DNA from: Hyphomicrobiales bacterium
Lineage (GTDB): Bacteria > Pseudomonadota > Alphaproteobacteria > Rhizobiales > Beijerinckiaceae
Direction of reading: 5' to 3'
DNA length: 64,000 bases
NCBI GenBank assembly: GCA_028290405.1
Contig: JAQGJX010000102.1
Span: forward strand, 1-64,000
Shown here: positions 28,962 through 36,794 of the stretch, piece by piece
Layout: every line of letters begins with the position of its first letter
How positions within the stretch are numbered: position 1 is the stretch's first letter
Made by a program: the position numbers and the translations under genes
Notes under the pieces: model-generated
What the model was told of the DNA's origin: nothing
Database searches by the model: none
Seen by the model: the letters and a program-made list of their open reading frames with translations, nothing else

Positions 28962-28991
28962 CTTCATCAGCTTTGAGGCGGTCTTGGGCGC

Positions 28992-29012
28992 GCGCCGGGA
29001 GGCGCGCGGTCC
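28992..29012 (+). repeat. 21-bp repeat identical to 13473-13493
   Basis: The sequence begins gcgccgggaggcgcgcgg and ends tcc; it is identical in both places and is itself partly palindromic. Confidence 0.55.
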
Positions 29013-29088
29013 AGTGCGCCGCAAACCCTTTGCGGATCGCCGCGTTTCTTCTAGTCTGCCGCGCAGCCCTCCTGCGGACAGCGCCCAC

Positions 29089-30519
29089 TTGAACAAGCAA
29101 CTCATCACGCCGCTGATCGTCGCCTGCGCGCTGCTGATGGAGAACATCGACTCCACCGTCATCTCCACCTCCCTGCCGCTGATCGCGGCGGACCTTGGCA
29201 CGGACGCGTTGTCGCTGAAGCTCGCCATCACGTCGTACCTGCTCTCCCTCGCGGTGTTCATTCCCGCCAGCGGCTGGGTGGCGGACCGGTTCGGCGCCCG
29301 CAACGTGTTCCGCCTGGCGCTCGTCATCTTCGTCGTCGGCTCCATCATGTCCGGCATGTCGAACTCCATCTGGCAGATGGTGGGCGCGCGGGTGCTGCAG
29401 GGTTTCGGGGGCTCCATGATGCTGCCCGTCGGGCGGCTCATCGTGCTGCGCTCAGTGCCGCGCGCGCAGATGGTGGCGGCGTTCGTGTGGCTCACCGTGC
29501 CGGCGATGATCGGCCCCCTCATGGGCCCGCCGCTCGGCGGCTTCATCTCCACCTATTTCAACTGGCGCTGGATCTTCTGGATCAACGTGCCGGTGGGAGC
29601 GCTCGGGGTCGTGCTGGCGAGCCTCTACATCGACGACGTGCGGGAGGAGAACCCGGGACCGTTCGACCTTGCGGGCTTCCTGCTGACCGGCGTCGGCTTC
29701 TCGGGCCTCGTGTTCGGGTTCTCGCTGCTGGGCGGGCACTTCGTGTCGCCCCTGCTGAACGCGGCGCTGATCGGCGCGGGGCTCGCGTCCCTCATCGTGT
29801 ACGTTCTGTATGCGCGCGGGCGCGACAATGCGGTGCTGGACCTCACGCTGTTGCGCATTCCCACGTTCCGCACGGCCCTTGCGGGCGGCGTGCTGTTTCG
29901 GCTGTGCATCGGCGCCCTGCCCTTCCTGCTGCCGCTGTTGCTGCAACTGGGGTTCGGCCTGTCGCCGTTCCAGTCCGGCCTGCTGACGTTCGCGGGCGCC
30001 ATCGGCGCGCTGGCGATGAAGTTCACCGGCCCGTGGTCCCTGCGCACGTTCGGCTTCCGCAACGTGCTGCTCATCAACGGCGCCATCACGGCCGCGTTCA
30101 TGGCGGCGAACGCGCTGTTCACGCCGCAGACGCCCCATGCTGTCATTCTCGTCGTGCTGATCACCGGCGGATTCTTCCGCTCGCTGCAATTCACGGCGCT
30201 GAACGGGCTTGTGTTCGCGGACGTGGAGAACCAGCGCATGAGCCGCGCCACCACGATGAACGCCGCCATCATGCAGGTCGGCGCCTCGGCGGGCGTGGCT
30301 CTGGGCGCGCTGGCGGTGGAGCTCACCCAGATCCACAGCGGCGCGGCGCAGGTGGGAGCGGACACGTTCGGGCCCGCGTTCGTCCTGCTGGGCGGCTTGA
30401 TGCTGGCCTCGACGCTGTTCTTCCTGCGCCTGCCGCCCAACGCCGCGGAAGGCATTGCAGGATCCATCAGAATGCGCGGCCCCAAGGGCGGCCCGCAGAA
30501 GGAGCAGGCGGCGGAATGA
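29089..30519 (+). CDS. MFS exporter, DHA2 (EmrB/QacA) family
   Basis: I place the start at TTG 29089 (NKQLITPLIVACALLMENID), since the track extension upstream is translated repeat DNA; the ribosome-binding site is weak. The remaining ~476 residues contain 14 hydrophobic segments. They carry the motif ASGWVADRFGARNVFRLA and motif C-like GPLMGPPLGGFISTYFNWRWIFWINVPVG, which define the 14-TM proton-driven drug exporter family. It lies between the ThDP enzyme and a Bug receptor, and its stop overlaps the receptor start (ATGA). Confidence 0.88.
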   Translation: MNKQLITPLIVACALLMENIDSTVISTSLPLIAADLGTDALSLKLAITSYLLSLAVFIPASGWVADRFGARNVFRLALVIFVVGSIMSGMSNSIWQMVGARVLQGFGGSMMLPVGRLIVLRSVPRAQMVAAFVWLTVPAMIGPLMGPPLGGFISTYFNWRWIFWINVPVGALGVVLASLYIDDVREENPGPFDLAGFLLTGVGFSGLVFGFSLLGGHFVSPLLNAALIGAGLASLIVYVLYARGRDNAVLDLTLLRIPTFRTALAGGVLFRLCIGALPFLLPLLLQLGFGLSPFQSGLLTFAGAIGALAMKFTGPWSLRTFGFRNVLLINGAITAAFMAANALFTPQTPHAVILVVLITGGFFRSLQFTALNGLVFADVENQRMSRATTMNAAIMQVGASAGVALGALAVELTQIHSGAAQVGADTFGPAFVLLGGLMLASTLFFLRLPPNAAEGIAGSIRMRGPKGGPQKEQAAE

Positions 30520-31550
30520 ATAGCAGCAAGCTCTTCTGGGCGCTCCTGCAGGGCGCCGCAGCCTTGGGGGCGGGCGCCGCGCACGCGCAGGACGCGGGCG
30601 CCTTCTACAAGGGCCGCACGGTCACCATCGTCATCGGCGCGGCGCCGGGCGGCGGCTACGACACCTATGGCCGCCTCGTGGCGCGCCACATCGGCCGCCA
30701 CATCCCCGGGGCGCCCAACGTGACGCCCGCCAACATGCCGGGCGCCGGCAGCAACACGGCTGCGGCGAACCTCGCCAACATCCTGCCCAGGGACGGCACG
30801 CAGATCGGCGCCATCTACGCCAGCGCGATGCTGGAGCCGCTGCTGGGCGACGCGGGCCGCATCAAGCATGATCCGGCGAAATTCCAGAACCTCGGCTCCG
30901 CCAGCCACGAGGTCTACACCTGCGTGCTGCGCGCGGACGCTCCGGCCGGGTCCATCGAAGACGCCAGGCGCGCCGAAGTCATCCTCGGCGCCACGGCGGA
31001 CGGCGGCACCACGGTCGATTTCCCGCTGATGTCCAACCGCTATCTGGGCACGAAGTACAAGGTGGTGCGCGGCTATGCGGGCTCGCGCGAGGTGACGCTG
31101 GCGGCCGAGCGCGGCGAGGTGCACGGCGCCTGCGGGCTGGCGTGGTCGACGCTCTCGGTGCAATACCCGAACCTGCTGCAGGACAAGCGCTTCCGGCTGA
31201 TCGCCCAGGAGGACATGGACGGCCTGCCGGAGCTGGCCGCCTATGGCGCGCCCGTCACCGGCAAGCTCACCGCGACAGAGGCGGACCGCCGCGCGCTGGA
31301 CCTGTTCTATTCGCAGAACGTGCTGGGCCGCCCCTTCGTGGTGGCGGCGGAAGCGCCCCGGGAGCGCGTGGCGGCGCTGCGCAAGGCCTTCATGGCCGCG
31401 CTGGCGGACCCGGAGCTGCTGGCGGAAGCCCGGCGCCTGCGCATCGACGTCGCCGCGACCTCAGGCGAAGACGTGGAGGCGCTGATCGCGCGGCTCTATG
31501 CGACGCCGCGCGAGATCGTCGAAAGCGTCAGGTCCACTCTGGGACGATAG
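30516..31550 (+). CDS. Bug-type solute-binding protein
   Basis: The 344-residue protein has a signal peptide (MNSSKLFWALLQGAAALGAG, then AAHA). The signature TIVIGAAPGGGYDTYGRLVARHIGRHIPG is related to the receptor at 10.4 kb (ARHIGRH shared). This subgroup replaces the usual VPFPPGGPxD with APGGGYDTY. It overlaps the exporter stop by 4 bp, so the two are co-translated, an unusual pairing of an exporter and a periplasmic receptor. The 3' end overlaps rlmE by 23 bp. Confidence 0.8.
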   Translation: MNSSKLFWALLQGAAALGAGAAHAQDAGAFYKGRTVTIVIGAAPGGGYDTYGRLVARHIGRHIPGAPNVTPANMPGAGSNTAAANLANILPRDGTQIGAIYASAMLEPLLGDAGRIKHDPAKFQNLGSASHEVYTCVLRADAPAGSIEDARRAEVILGATADGGTTVDFPLMSNRYLGTKYKVVRGYAGSREVTLAAERGEVHGACGLAWSTLSVQYPNLLQDKRFRLIAQEDMDGLPELAAYGAPVTGKLTATEADRRALDLFYSQNVLGRPFVVAAEAPRERVAALRKAFMAALADPELLAEARRLRIDVAATSGEDVEALIARLYATPREIVESVRSTLGR

Positions 31551-32280
31551 GCGAACGCTCGCTGACGTCGCGCGCCTCGCCCCGGAAGCCGGTGGCGAGC
31601 ACGTAAAGCTCCGCCGAATCCGCCCGGCTCGCCTTCGGCTTCACGTGGCGCACCACGGTGAAGTCGCGCTTGAGGGCGTTGAGCATCTCGCCTTCCGATC
31701 CGCCCTGGAACAGCTTGGCGACGAAGAAACCGCCGGGCGCCAGCACCTCGCAGGCGAACTCCACCGCAAGCTCGGCCAGATGCACGATACGCAGATGGTC
31801 GGTCTTCTTGTGGCCCGTGGTGTTGGCCGCCATGTCGGAGATGACGCCGTCCGCGCGCCCGCCCAGCATGGCTTTCAGCCGCTCCGGCGCGTCCGGCTCG
31901 AGGAAGTCCATGATGGTGAAATCGACGCCCGCGATGGTCTCGACATCGAGCAGGTCGATGCCCACGACCTTGCCCTTGCCGTCCGCGGAACCGACCTTCT
32001 TGGCCGCATATTGCGACCAGCCGCCGGGGGCTGCGCCCAGATCGACGATCTTCTGGCCCGGCTTGAACAGGTGGTAGCGTTCGTCAAGCTCGATGATCTT
32101 GAAGGCCGCGCGCGAGCGCCAGCCGTCGCGGCGCGCCTGCGCCACGAAGGGATCGTTCAACTGCCGCTCCAGCCAGAGCTTGGACGACATGGTGCGCTTG
32201 CCGGTGGACTTGACGCGCACCTTCAGCGAGCGCCCGCCCTCGTGCCCGCTGGAGCCGGGGCCGCCCTTCGCCGCGCTCAT
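31528..32280 (-). CDS. rlmE: 23S rRNA (uridine-2'-O) methyltransferase
   Basis: The 250-residue protein is the RrmJ/FtsJ type: KIVDLGAAPGGWSQYAAKKV (SAM-binding motif I), ISDMAANTTGHKKTDHLR (catalytic Asp region) and FVAKLFQGG (catalytic Lys). It methylates U2552 of 23S rRNA on the large subunit. A basic N-terminal extension of about 30 residues is normal in alphaproteobacteria. Its start overlaps the gppA stop. Confidence 0.95.
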   Translation of the reverse strand: MSAAKGGPGSSGHEGGRSLKVRVKSTGKRTMSSKLWLERQLNDPFVAQARRDGWRSRAAFKIIELDERYHLFKPGQKIVDLGAAPGGWSQYAAKKVGSADGKGKVVGIDLLDVETIAGVDFTIMDFLEPDAPERLKAMLGGRADGVISDMAANTTGHKKTDHLRIVHLAELAVEFACEVLAPGGFFVAKLFQGGSEGEMLNALKRDFTVVRHVKPKASRADSAELYVLATGFRGEARDVSERSPIVPEWT

Positions 32281-33416
32281 GGGGCGATCTCGCGGAAAGG
32301 CGCGTGGCGCCAGACGCCGTCTGAACTCATCAATTGCACGAGTATTCCCTCTCGCAGGCCGCGGTCGGCGATGCGGATGCGCTGCGCCGGAAAGGCGCGG
32401 CGGATAGCCTCGAAAATGGCGCAGCCGGCGAGCACAAGGTCCGCACGCTCGTGGCCGATGCAGCCGTTGGCCGCCCGCTCGTCATAGCTCATATTGCGCA
32501 AAAGATCCGTGGCGTCTTCAACTTCCTCGTCGGACATCCAGAGTCCGTCGACGCGGCGACGGTCGTAGCGCGCCAGCCCGAGGTGCACGCCCGCCAGCGT
32601 CGTCACCGTGCCGGACGTGCCCAGAAGGTGGAAACGCTCGCACCGCGCCTCAGTCTTCGCCTTCTCGGCGAAAGGCGCCAGGGCGGCCGACACATGGTCC
32701 ACCATACGTTCGAAGGTCTCGTCGTCCACGTCGTGCCCGCCGAACTTCTCGGCCAGCGTCACCACCCCCATGGACAGCGAGGTCCAGATGCGGATGCGGT
32801 CGCGCAGCGCGTCGGACGCGCCCGGCCCCCGCCGCGCCAGCCAGACGATTTCGGTGGAGCCGCCGCCGATGTCGAACAGCAGGATGGATTTGGCGTCCCG
32901 ATCGGCCAGCGCGGCGCAGCCGGCGGCCGCCAGATGGGCCTCGGTCTCCCGGTCGACGATCTCAAGATCGATGCCGACCTCGTCGGCGACGCGGGCGAGG
33001 AACTCCGTGCCGTTGGACGCGGCGCGGCACGCCTCGGTGGCGATCAGCCGCGAACGGGTGACGCCCCGCGCGCTCATCTTGTCGCGGCAGACTGCCAGCG
33101 CGCCCACGGTGCGGCGAATGGCGCCCTCCGCGAGGCGCCCGCTATGCCCCAGGCCTTCGCCCAGCCGAACGATGCGCGAGAAGGCGTCCACGATGCGGAA
33201 GCCCTCGTGGGAGGGCCGGGCGATCAGCAGGCGGCAATTGTTGGTGCCAAGGTCCAGCGCGGCGTAGGTTTCAGACGTGCGTCTTTGCGCCGGCGGATGG
33301 GCCGCACCAGCGACGCCATGTCCCCCATGCGACGCCCCTCCCCCCTGCGACGACCCGGCGGGAGGCGCGCCCGCCCCGGTGGCGCCGGTCCATTGGCTCG
33401 ACACGTAATACTCCAT
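32277..33416 (-). CDS. Ppx/GppA family phosphatase (exopolyphosphatase / guanosine pentaphosphatase)
   Basis: The ASKHA-fold protein shows YAALDLGTNNCRLLIA (phosphate-1 motif), LLFDIGGGSTEIVWL (phosphate-2) and LLGTSGTVTTLAGVHLGL. The first ~45 residues are Gly/Pro-rich and probably disordered; internal starts are possible. It lacks the long C-terminal HD domain of full Ppx, giving about 379 residues, typical for the alphaproteobacterial gene upstream of rlmE. It links polyphosphate and ppGpp turnover. Confidence 0.9.
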   Translation of the reverse strand: MEYYVSSQWTGATGAGAPPAGSSQGGGASHGGHGVAGAAHPPAQRRTSETYAALDLGTNNCRLLIARPSHEGFRIVDAFSRIVRLGEGLGHSGRLAEGAIRRTVGALAVCRDKMSARGVTRSRLIATEACRAASNGTEFLARVADEVGIDLEIVDRETEAHLAAAGCAALADRDAKSILLFDIGGGSTEIVWLARRGPGASDALRDRIRIWTSLSMGVVTLAEKFGGHDVDDETFERMVDHVSAALAPFAEKAKTEARCERFHLLGTSGTVTTLAGVHLGLARYDRRRVDGLWMSDEEVEDATDLLRNMSYDERAANGCIGHERADLVLAGCAIFEAIRRAFPAQRIRIADRGLREGILVQLMSSDGVWRHAPFREIAP

Positions 33417-33593
33417 GGCGCCGCGATTCGATCATCGCAGCGCGTTTCGCTCAGATTGTAAGCACGCGCGCGCCCCGGCGCCAAGCGCGGCCGTCGGAAA
33501 GCGTCTTTAGGGGCGAACCGCCCTCCCCCACATAGGCATGCCGACGCCCCGACGAAAGGCCGAACGAAACCAGCCGGAACGCTGTCGCGGCGG

Positions 33594-33623
33594 TTGACAC
33601 GCCCCGCCGGAACCCATTATGAA
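33594..33623 (+). promoter_or_regulatory. Sigma-70-type promoter upstream of tRNA-Gln
   Basis: A perfect -35 TTGACA at 33594-33599 is followed after 18 nt by TATGAA (33618-33623). The predicted start lies about 75 nt before the tRNA. Confidence 0.5.
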
Positions 33624-33704
33624 CCGCCCACCGCACGGCGCCTCCGGCTTCCCGGACACCTGCCCTGCGCCAATGACGAGCCGCTGAAAACGCAGGCTTT
33701 TCCT

Positions 33705-33778
33705 TGGGGGATAGTTCAACGGTAGAACTGCGGACTCTGACTCCGTCAATCTAGGTTCGAATCCTAGTCCCCCAGCCA
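33705..33778 (+). tRNA. tRNA-Gln (anticodon CTG)
   Basis: A full cloverleaf can be drawn. The acceptor is TGGGGGA/TCCCCCA, with the weak U1-A72 pair usual in tRNA-Gln. The D-arm contains GTTCAACGGTAGAAC, and the anticodon arm is GCGGA-CTCTGAC-TCCGT with anticodon CTG. The T-arm is CTAGG-TTCGAAT-CCTAG, the discriminator is G and CCA is encoded. It reads CAG. Accessory genes begin beyond it, but I found no repeat of its 3' end in the window. Confidence 0.95.
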
Positions 33779-34208
33779 AGCGTCCACTTCAGGCCGATCT
33801 TACTTCCTCAACCCGGCCCAAGGTCTCGGGCCCGCTGGGAAGCGCCCTGGCGACCTCTCAGACTGGTTGTAATCGTCAGCGGTACCCGGCCTCACGCGCC
33901 CAGCGCTGCGGACATTCCGTGTTGCAACTTCCTCTAGGGACCCGGCGATCGGATCGAGTCCCTCGCCCATCCCGCACGTCAATCGGAGCCGTCCGCAGGT
34001 TGACGCGGTGGATCCATGCCAGGGCACATTGCGGCGCGCATGGAGCCGCGAAAACATGGGGAGCCGAGCGGTTGCTCCCAGGCGTCGGCGCTTTCGAAGT
34101 CGCACAAGCGCTTCTTTCTCTCCCTCGTCACGCGAGGGCCGAAAGCCGCCGCTTGCGTGAGCCTTCGTCAGGCACGCGGGCCAGATCACACCGCAAACAG
34201 TGACCCGC
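33779..34208. other. 430-bp gap between tRNA-Gln and crp-like gene
   Basis: No convincing gene. ORFs on both strands have no recognisable domain and unusual composition. A tRNA 3'-end repeat (att site) was looked for and not seen. Confidence 0.45.
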
Positions 34209-34946
34209 TCATTTGGCGGCGTGCCGCCCCTTTGTCGCAGGCACGCCGATCAGCTTTTCGTATTCCGCTTCCGCCGGGCCATAGCTCCCGGCGGCGATGT
34301 CTATCAGCATGTCGCGGTCGCGGATGGTGACGAAGCCTCGTCCGGTTTCGATGGCGCCGCATTCCCGCAGCGTCTTGAACGCGTTCGTCACGCCGGGGCG
34401 GCGCACGGCGAGCATCCAGGAAAAGAACTCGTGCACCAGCGGGATCTGGTCCCCTTCCACGCGGTCGTGCACCATCAAAAGCCAACGCGCGAGGCGCTCG
34501 TCTATGGAGAAGCCGCCATGGGAGAGCGCGGTGAAGGACAATTGCATGAGCAGGAAGTTTTCATAACGCAGCAGCAGGTCCGAGAGCTCTGCGCTCTCTC
34601 TTGTGACGCGCATGAGCAACTCGCGGTCGACGCGGTGCGCTTCGCCTGGAACCTGCACGATCGACTCCAGGGGCGACCTGCCGGTGGGGATCATGTCGGA
34701 CATGCCTTCCCAGCCAATCATCCCCACCTCGATCGGCTCTGATTGCGCGACCTTCGCCAATACGGAGATCTGTCCGCTTTCGGGGAAGTAGACGTGATCG
34801 ATGGGATAACCTGGCCTCACCAGAACGTCGCGAAGTTTCATCTCAACCAGCCTCAGGTCAGGCTTGAGCCTGTCGAAGTCGGCGGCGGGGAACTTCTGGA
34901 GGAGCTTGTTTCGCAGGGAGTTCTGAAGCATTGCGGTCAAAGTCAC
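34209..34946 (-). CDS. Crp/Fnr-family regulator (copy 1)
   Basis: The 245-residue protein has an N-terminal cyclic-nucleotide-binding-like beta barrel (VYFPESGQISVLAKV, EPIEVGMIGWEGMSD). A long dimerisation helix follows, then a C-terminal winged helix with FFSWMLAVRRPGVTNAFKTL and a tail GPAEAEYEKLIG. No Fe-S cysteine cluster is present, so it is not FNR-like in oxygen sensing. This subgroup is expanded in Hyphomicrobiales; the effector is unknown. A close paralogue lies immediately upstream. Confidence 0.9.
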   Translation of the reverse strand: MTLTAMLQNSLRNKLLQKFPAADFDRLKPDLRLVEMKLRDVLVRPGYPIDHVYFPESGQISVLAKVAQSEPIEVGMIGWEGMSDMIPTGRSPLESIVQVPGEAHRVDRELLMRVTRESAELSDLLLRYENFLLMQLSFTALSHGGFSIDERLARWLLMVHDRVEGDQIPLVHEFFSWMLAVRRPGVTNAFKTLRECGAIETGRGFVTIRDRDMLIDIAAGSYGPAEAEYEKLIGVPATKGRHAAK

Positions 34947-35001
34947 ATGAAGGCGGCGCGTCCTTTAACGCGCGGCGACCAATCCCAGAAGCCGGAGTCG
35001 G

Positions 35002-35015
35002 GTACGAATTCGTAC
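35002..35015. promoter_or_regulatory. 14-bp perfect palindrome between the Crp paralogues
   Basis: gtacgaattcgtac is a perfect palindrome in the 143-bp gap upstream of copy 1. Its position suits an operator, perhaps for one of the two regulators. It does not match the canonical CRP (TGTGA) or FNR (TTGAT) half-site. Confidence 0.35.
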
Positions 35016-35089
35016 ATGGGGTGCGTCAGCGCGGCGACAAGCGCCGCTATCCGCAACGCGCAGCCTTGGGCTTGGGGGAGGCTTGAGGG

Positions 35090-35815
35090 CTAGGGTCGAG
35101 GGCCGCCCGCGCGGCGGCTGGGGGCGACGCCCACGAGCCGCTCGTATTCAGCCTCGGCGGGGCCATAGCTGCCGGACGAAAGTTCGATCAGCGCGGCGCG
35201 GTCCACGATGGTGATCTTGCCGCGGCCGACCTCGATGCAGCCGTTCGCCCTGAGGGACTTGAACGCCTCCGTCACGCCGGCTCGCCGCACGGCCAGCATC
35301 CACGAAAAGAAATCATGGACGAGCGCAATCTCGTCGGTGTCGACGCGGTCATGAACCATCAGGAGCCAGCGCGCGAGCCGTTCTTCAAGCGTGAAACTCC
35401 CGTGGGAGAGCGCCGTATAGGACAGTTGCAACAGCATGAAGTTCTCATACCGCAGCACGAGATCGCTCAGTTCAGCGCTCGCCCGAACCGCCGCCATGAA
35501 CGTCTCGCGTTCAATCCGATGCGCGTGGCCTGCGATCTGGCACATGGTGTCGAGAGGCGTGCGCTCGGCGGGCGCCATGTCGGACATGCCCTCGCGCCCG
35601 ACCATCCCGACCTCGATCGGCTCCGAACCCGCGACTTTGACCAATACTGAAAGCTGGCCGTCCTCAGGAAAGTAGATGTGGGTTACGGGGCGGTTCGCCT
35701 GCACGACATAATCCCGCACCTGCAAGGGCGCAGGTTGAAGGCTGTCCTTGACCCGCGCGAAGTCCTGCGCCGTCATTTGCCGGAGGAGAATGTTCTTCAA
35801 TGACGATTGCGACAT
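35090..35815 (-). CDS. Crp/Fnr-family regulator (copy 2)
   Basis: Start set at ATG 35815 (MSQSSLKNILLRQMTAQDF); the track adds 29 unlikely residues. It shares with copy 1 the blocks IYFPEDGQLSVLVKV, EPIEVGMVGREGMSDMAP, LSDLVLRYENFMLLQLSYTA, ARWLLMVHDRV and GPAEAEYERLVG, so the pair arose by tandem duplication. The recognition helix region FSWMLAVRRAGVTEAFKSLR is nearly the same as in copy 1, so the two may compete for the same sites. Confidence 0.9.
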   Translation of the reverse strand: MSQSSLKNILLRQMTAQDFARVKDSLQPAPLQVRDYVVQANRPVTHIYFPEDGQLSVLVKVAGSEPIEVGMVGREGMSDMAPAERTPLDTMCQIAGHAHRIERETFMAAVRASAELSDLVLRYENFMLLQLSYTALSHGSFTLEERLARWLLMVHDRVDTDEIALVHDFFSWMLAVRRAGVTEAFKSLRANGCIEVGRGKITIVDRAALIELSSGSYGPAEAEYERLVGVAPSRRAGGPRP

Positions 35816-36000
35816 CACGCACCGTTGGTTTCTCGGCGCTCGCGGCCGGTACGCCGCACAAGCCCCGAATCGAAAACCCATGACCGACAATATAGGTTTC
35901 AAGCGGGCGATTGCGCGTTCCGCGACGAAAGTGCGCTACCGAACAATCTATGGCCGCTTTTTGCGCGCCCTATTTGACTCAACTTGCAGATGGGACGGCC

Positions 36001-36276
36001 ATGTTCACGTATTACATGCACACGCGGCGTGAGGGCGAGATCATTCACGTGGACGAGGACGGTTATCGCCGCTCGGCTCTTGAGAGCATGCGCGCTGAAG
36101 CCTTTCATGGCGCGCGCTCGTTGATGGCGCATAGCATCACGAAGGGCCGCGCGCCCGAACTTCAAAACTCATTCGAAATCACGGATGAACTTGGCGCGCT
36201 ACTCCTGACAGTGCGTTTCGCCGACACGCTTGACGGCAGCATGCCGCCATTGGAGCGGAGACTCTCCTGGGACTAA
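36001..36276 (+). CDS. DUF6894-type small protein
   Basis: Start at ATG 36001 (MFTYYMHTRREGEIIHVDED). The 91-residue protein ends FEITDELGALLLTVRFADTL, which matches the small alphaproteobacterial DUF6894 family (xYFHLxxG...DEEG...FEITDExGxxLxTVPF). No function is known. Family members often occur next to stress or signalling genes. Confidence 0.7.
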   Translation: MFTYYMHTRREGEIIHVDEDGYRRSALESMRAEAFHGARSLMAHSITKGRAPELQNSFEITDELGALLLTVRFADTLDGSMPPLERRLSWD

Positions 36277-36373
36277 GCAGTTCGCGCACGCGAAATGTCG
36301 CGCCCACATCGGGAACGCGGGCGCGATCCGGCGATTGGGTCGAAGCGCAATCGCGCCTGCCCAGGAGGACGCC

Positions 36374-36772
36374 GTGACCGAAGATACGATGGGACATCGA
36401 ACCGGGCCCGCCGCAAACCTCAGCGCCCCGCCCGAGGTACGGCCCGGCAGCGCCCATTCCGCGCCGTTCGGGACAATCGCGGATGTCGCGGGCGCCCAGG
36501 GACGCACGTCCGGCGCATCGCCGGGGCGCCCGTCCGCCAACCGCAGGGCCTCGCCCCCGCTCCCGCCCGTTATCCGCTCCAGAGGGCCAGAGCCCGCCCG
36601 CAGCCCCGGCGTCGCCGCGTTGCTGGCGACGGGCCTGGTCGGCGGCTATCTCATCGGGGCGATGATCAGCGCGCGACTCACGGCGAGCGCGCAGCATGCC
36701 GGAAATTTGCGGCCGCGCCGCCGGAGCGGCGTCGAAGACACCTACAGCGGCACCCGTCCTGACTACAGCTGA
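36374..36772 (+). CDS. Hypothetical single-pass membrane protein, 132 aa
   Basis: GTG 36374 has an excellent ribosome-binding site (ccaggaggacgcc), so I start there and not at the track ATG. The first ~85 residues are Pro/Ser/Arg-rich and likely disordered. One hydrophobic segment follows (GVAALLATGLVGGYLIGAMI), then a short basic tail. I recognise no family. Confidence 0.45.
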   Translation: MTEDTMGHRTGPAANLSAPPEVRPGSAHSAPFGTIADVAGAQGRTSGASPGRPSANRRASPPLPPVIRSRGPEPARSPGVAALLATGLVGGYLIGAMISARLTASAQHAGNLRPRRRSGVEDTYSGTRPDYS

Positions 36773-36794
36773 TCGCCGTCGCCACGCGCGGCGT

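Larger units (their letters stand above)
28836..29088. other. Repeat-filled gap before the DHA2 exporter
   Basis: About 250 bp with no supported gene. It holds two oppositely oriented copies of the dispersed palindrome and a 21-bp sequence shared with 13473-13493. Translated ORFs through it are repeat products. Confidence 0.55.

Noticed and set aside
33800-34189. 129-aa ORF after the tRNA that might mark an integrated element
   Set aside because: No integrase, no direct repeat of the tRNA 3' end, and no protein family resemblance.
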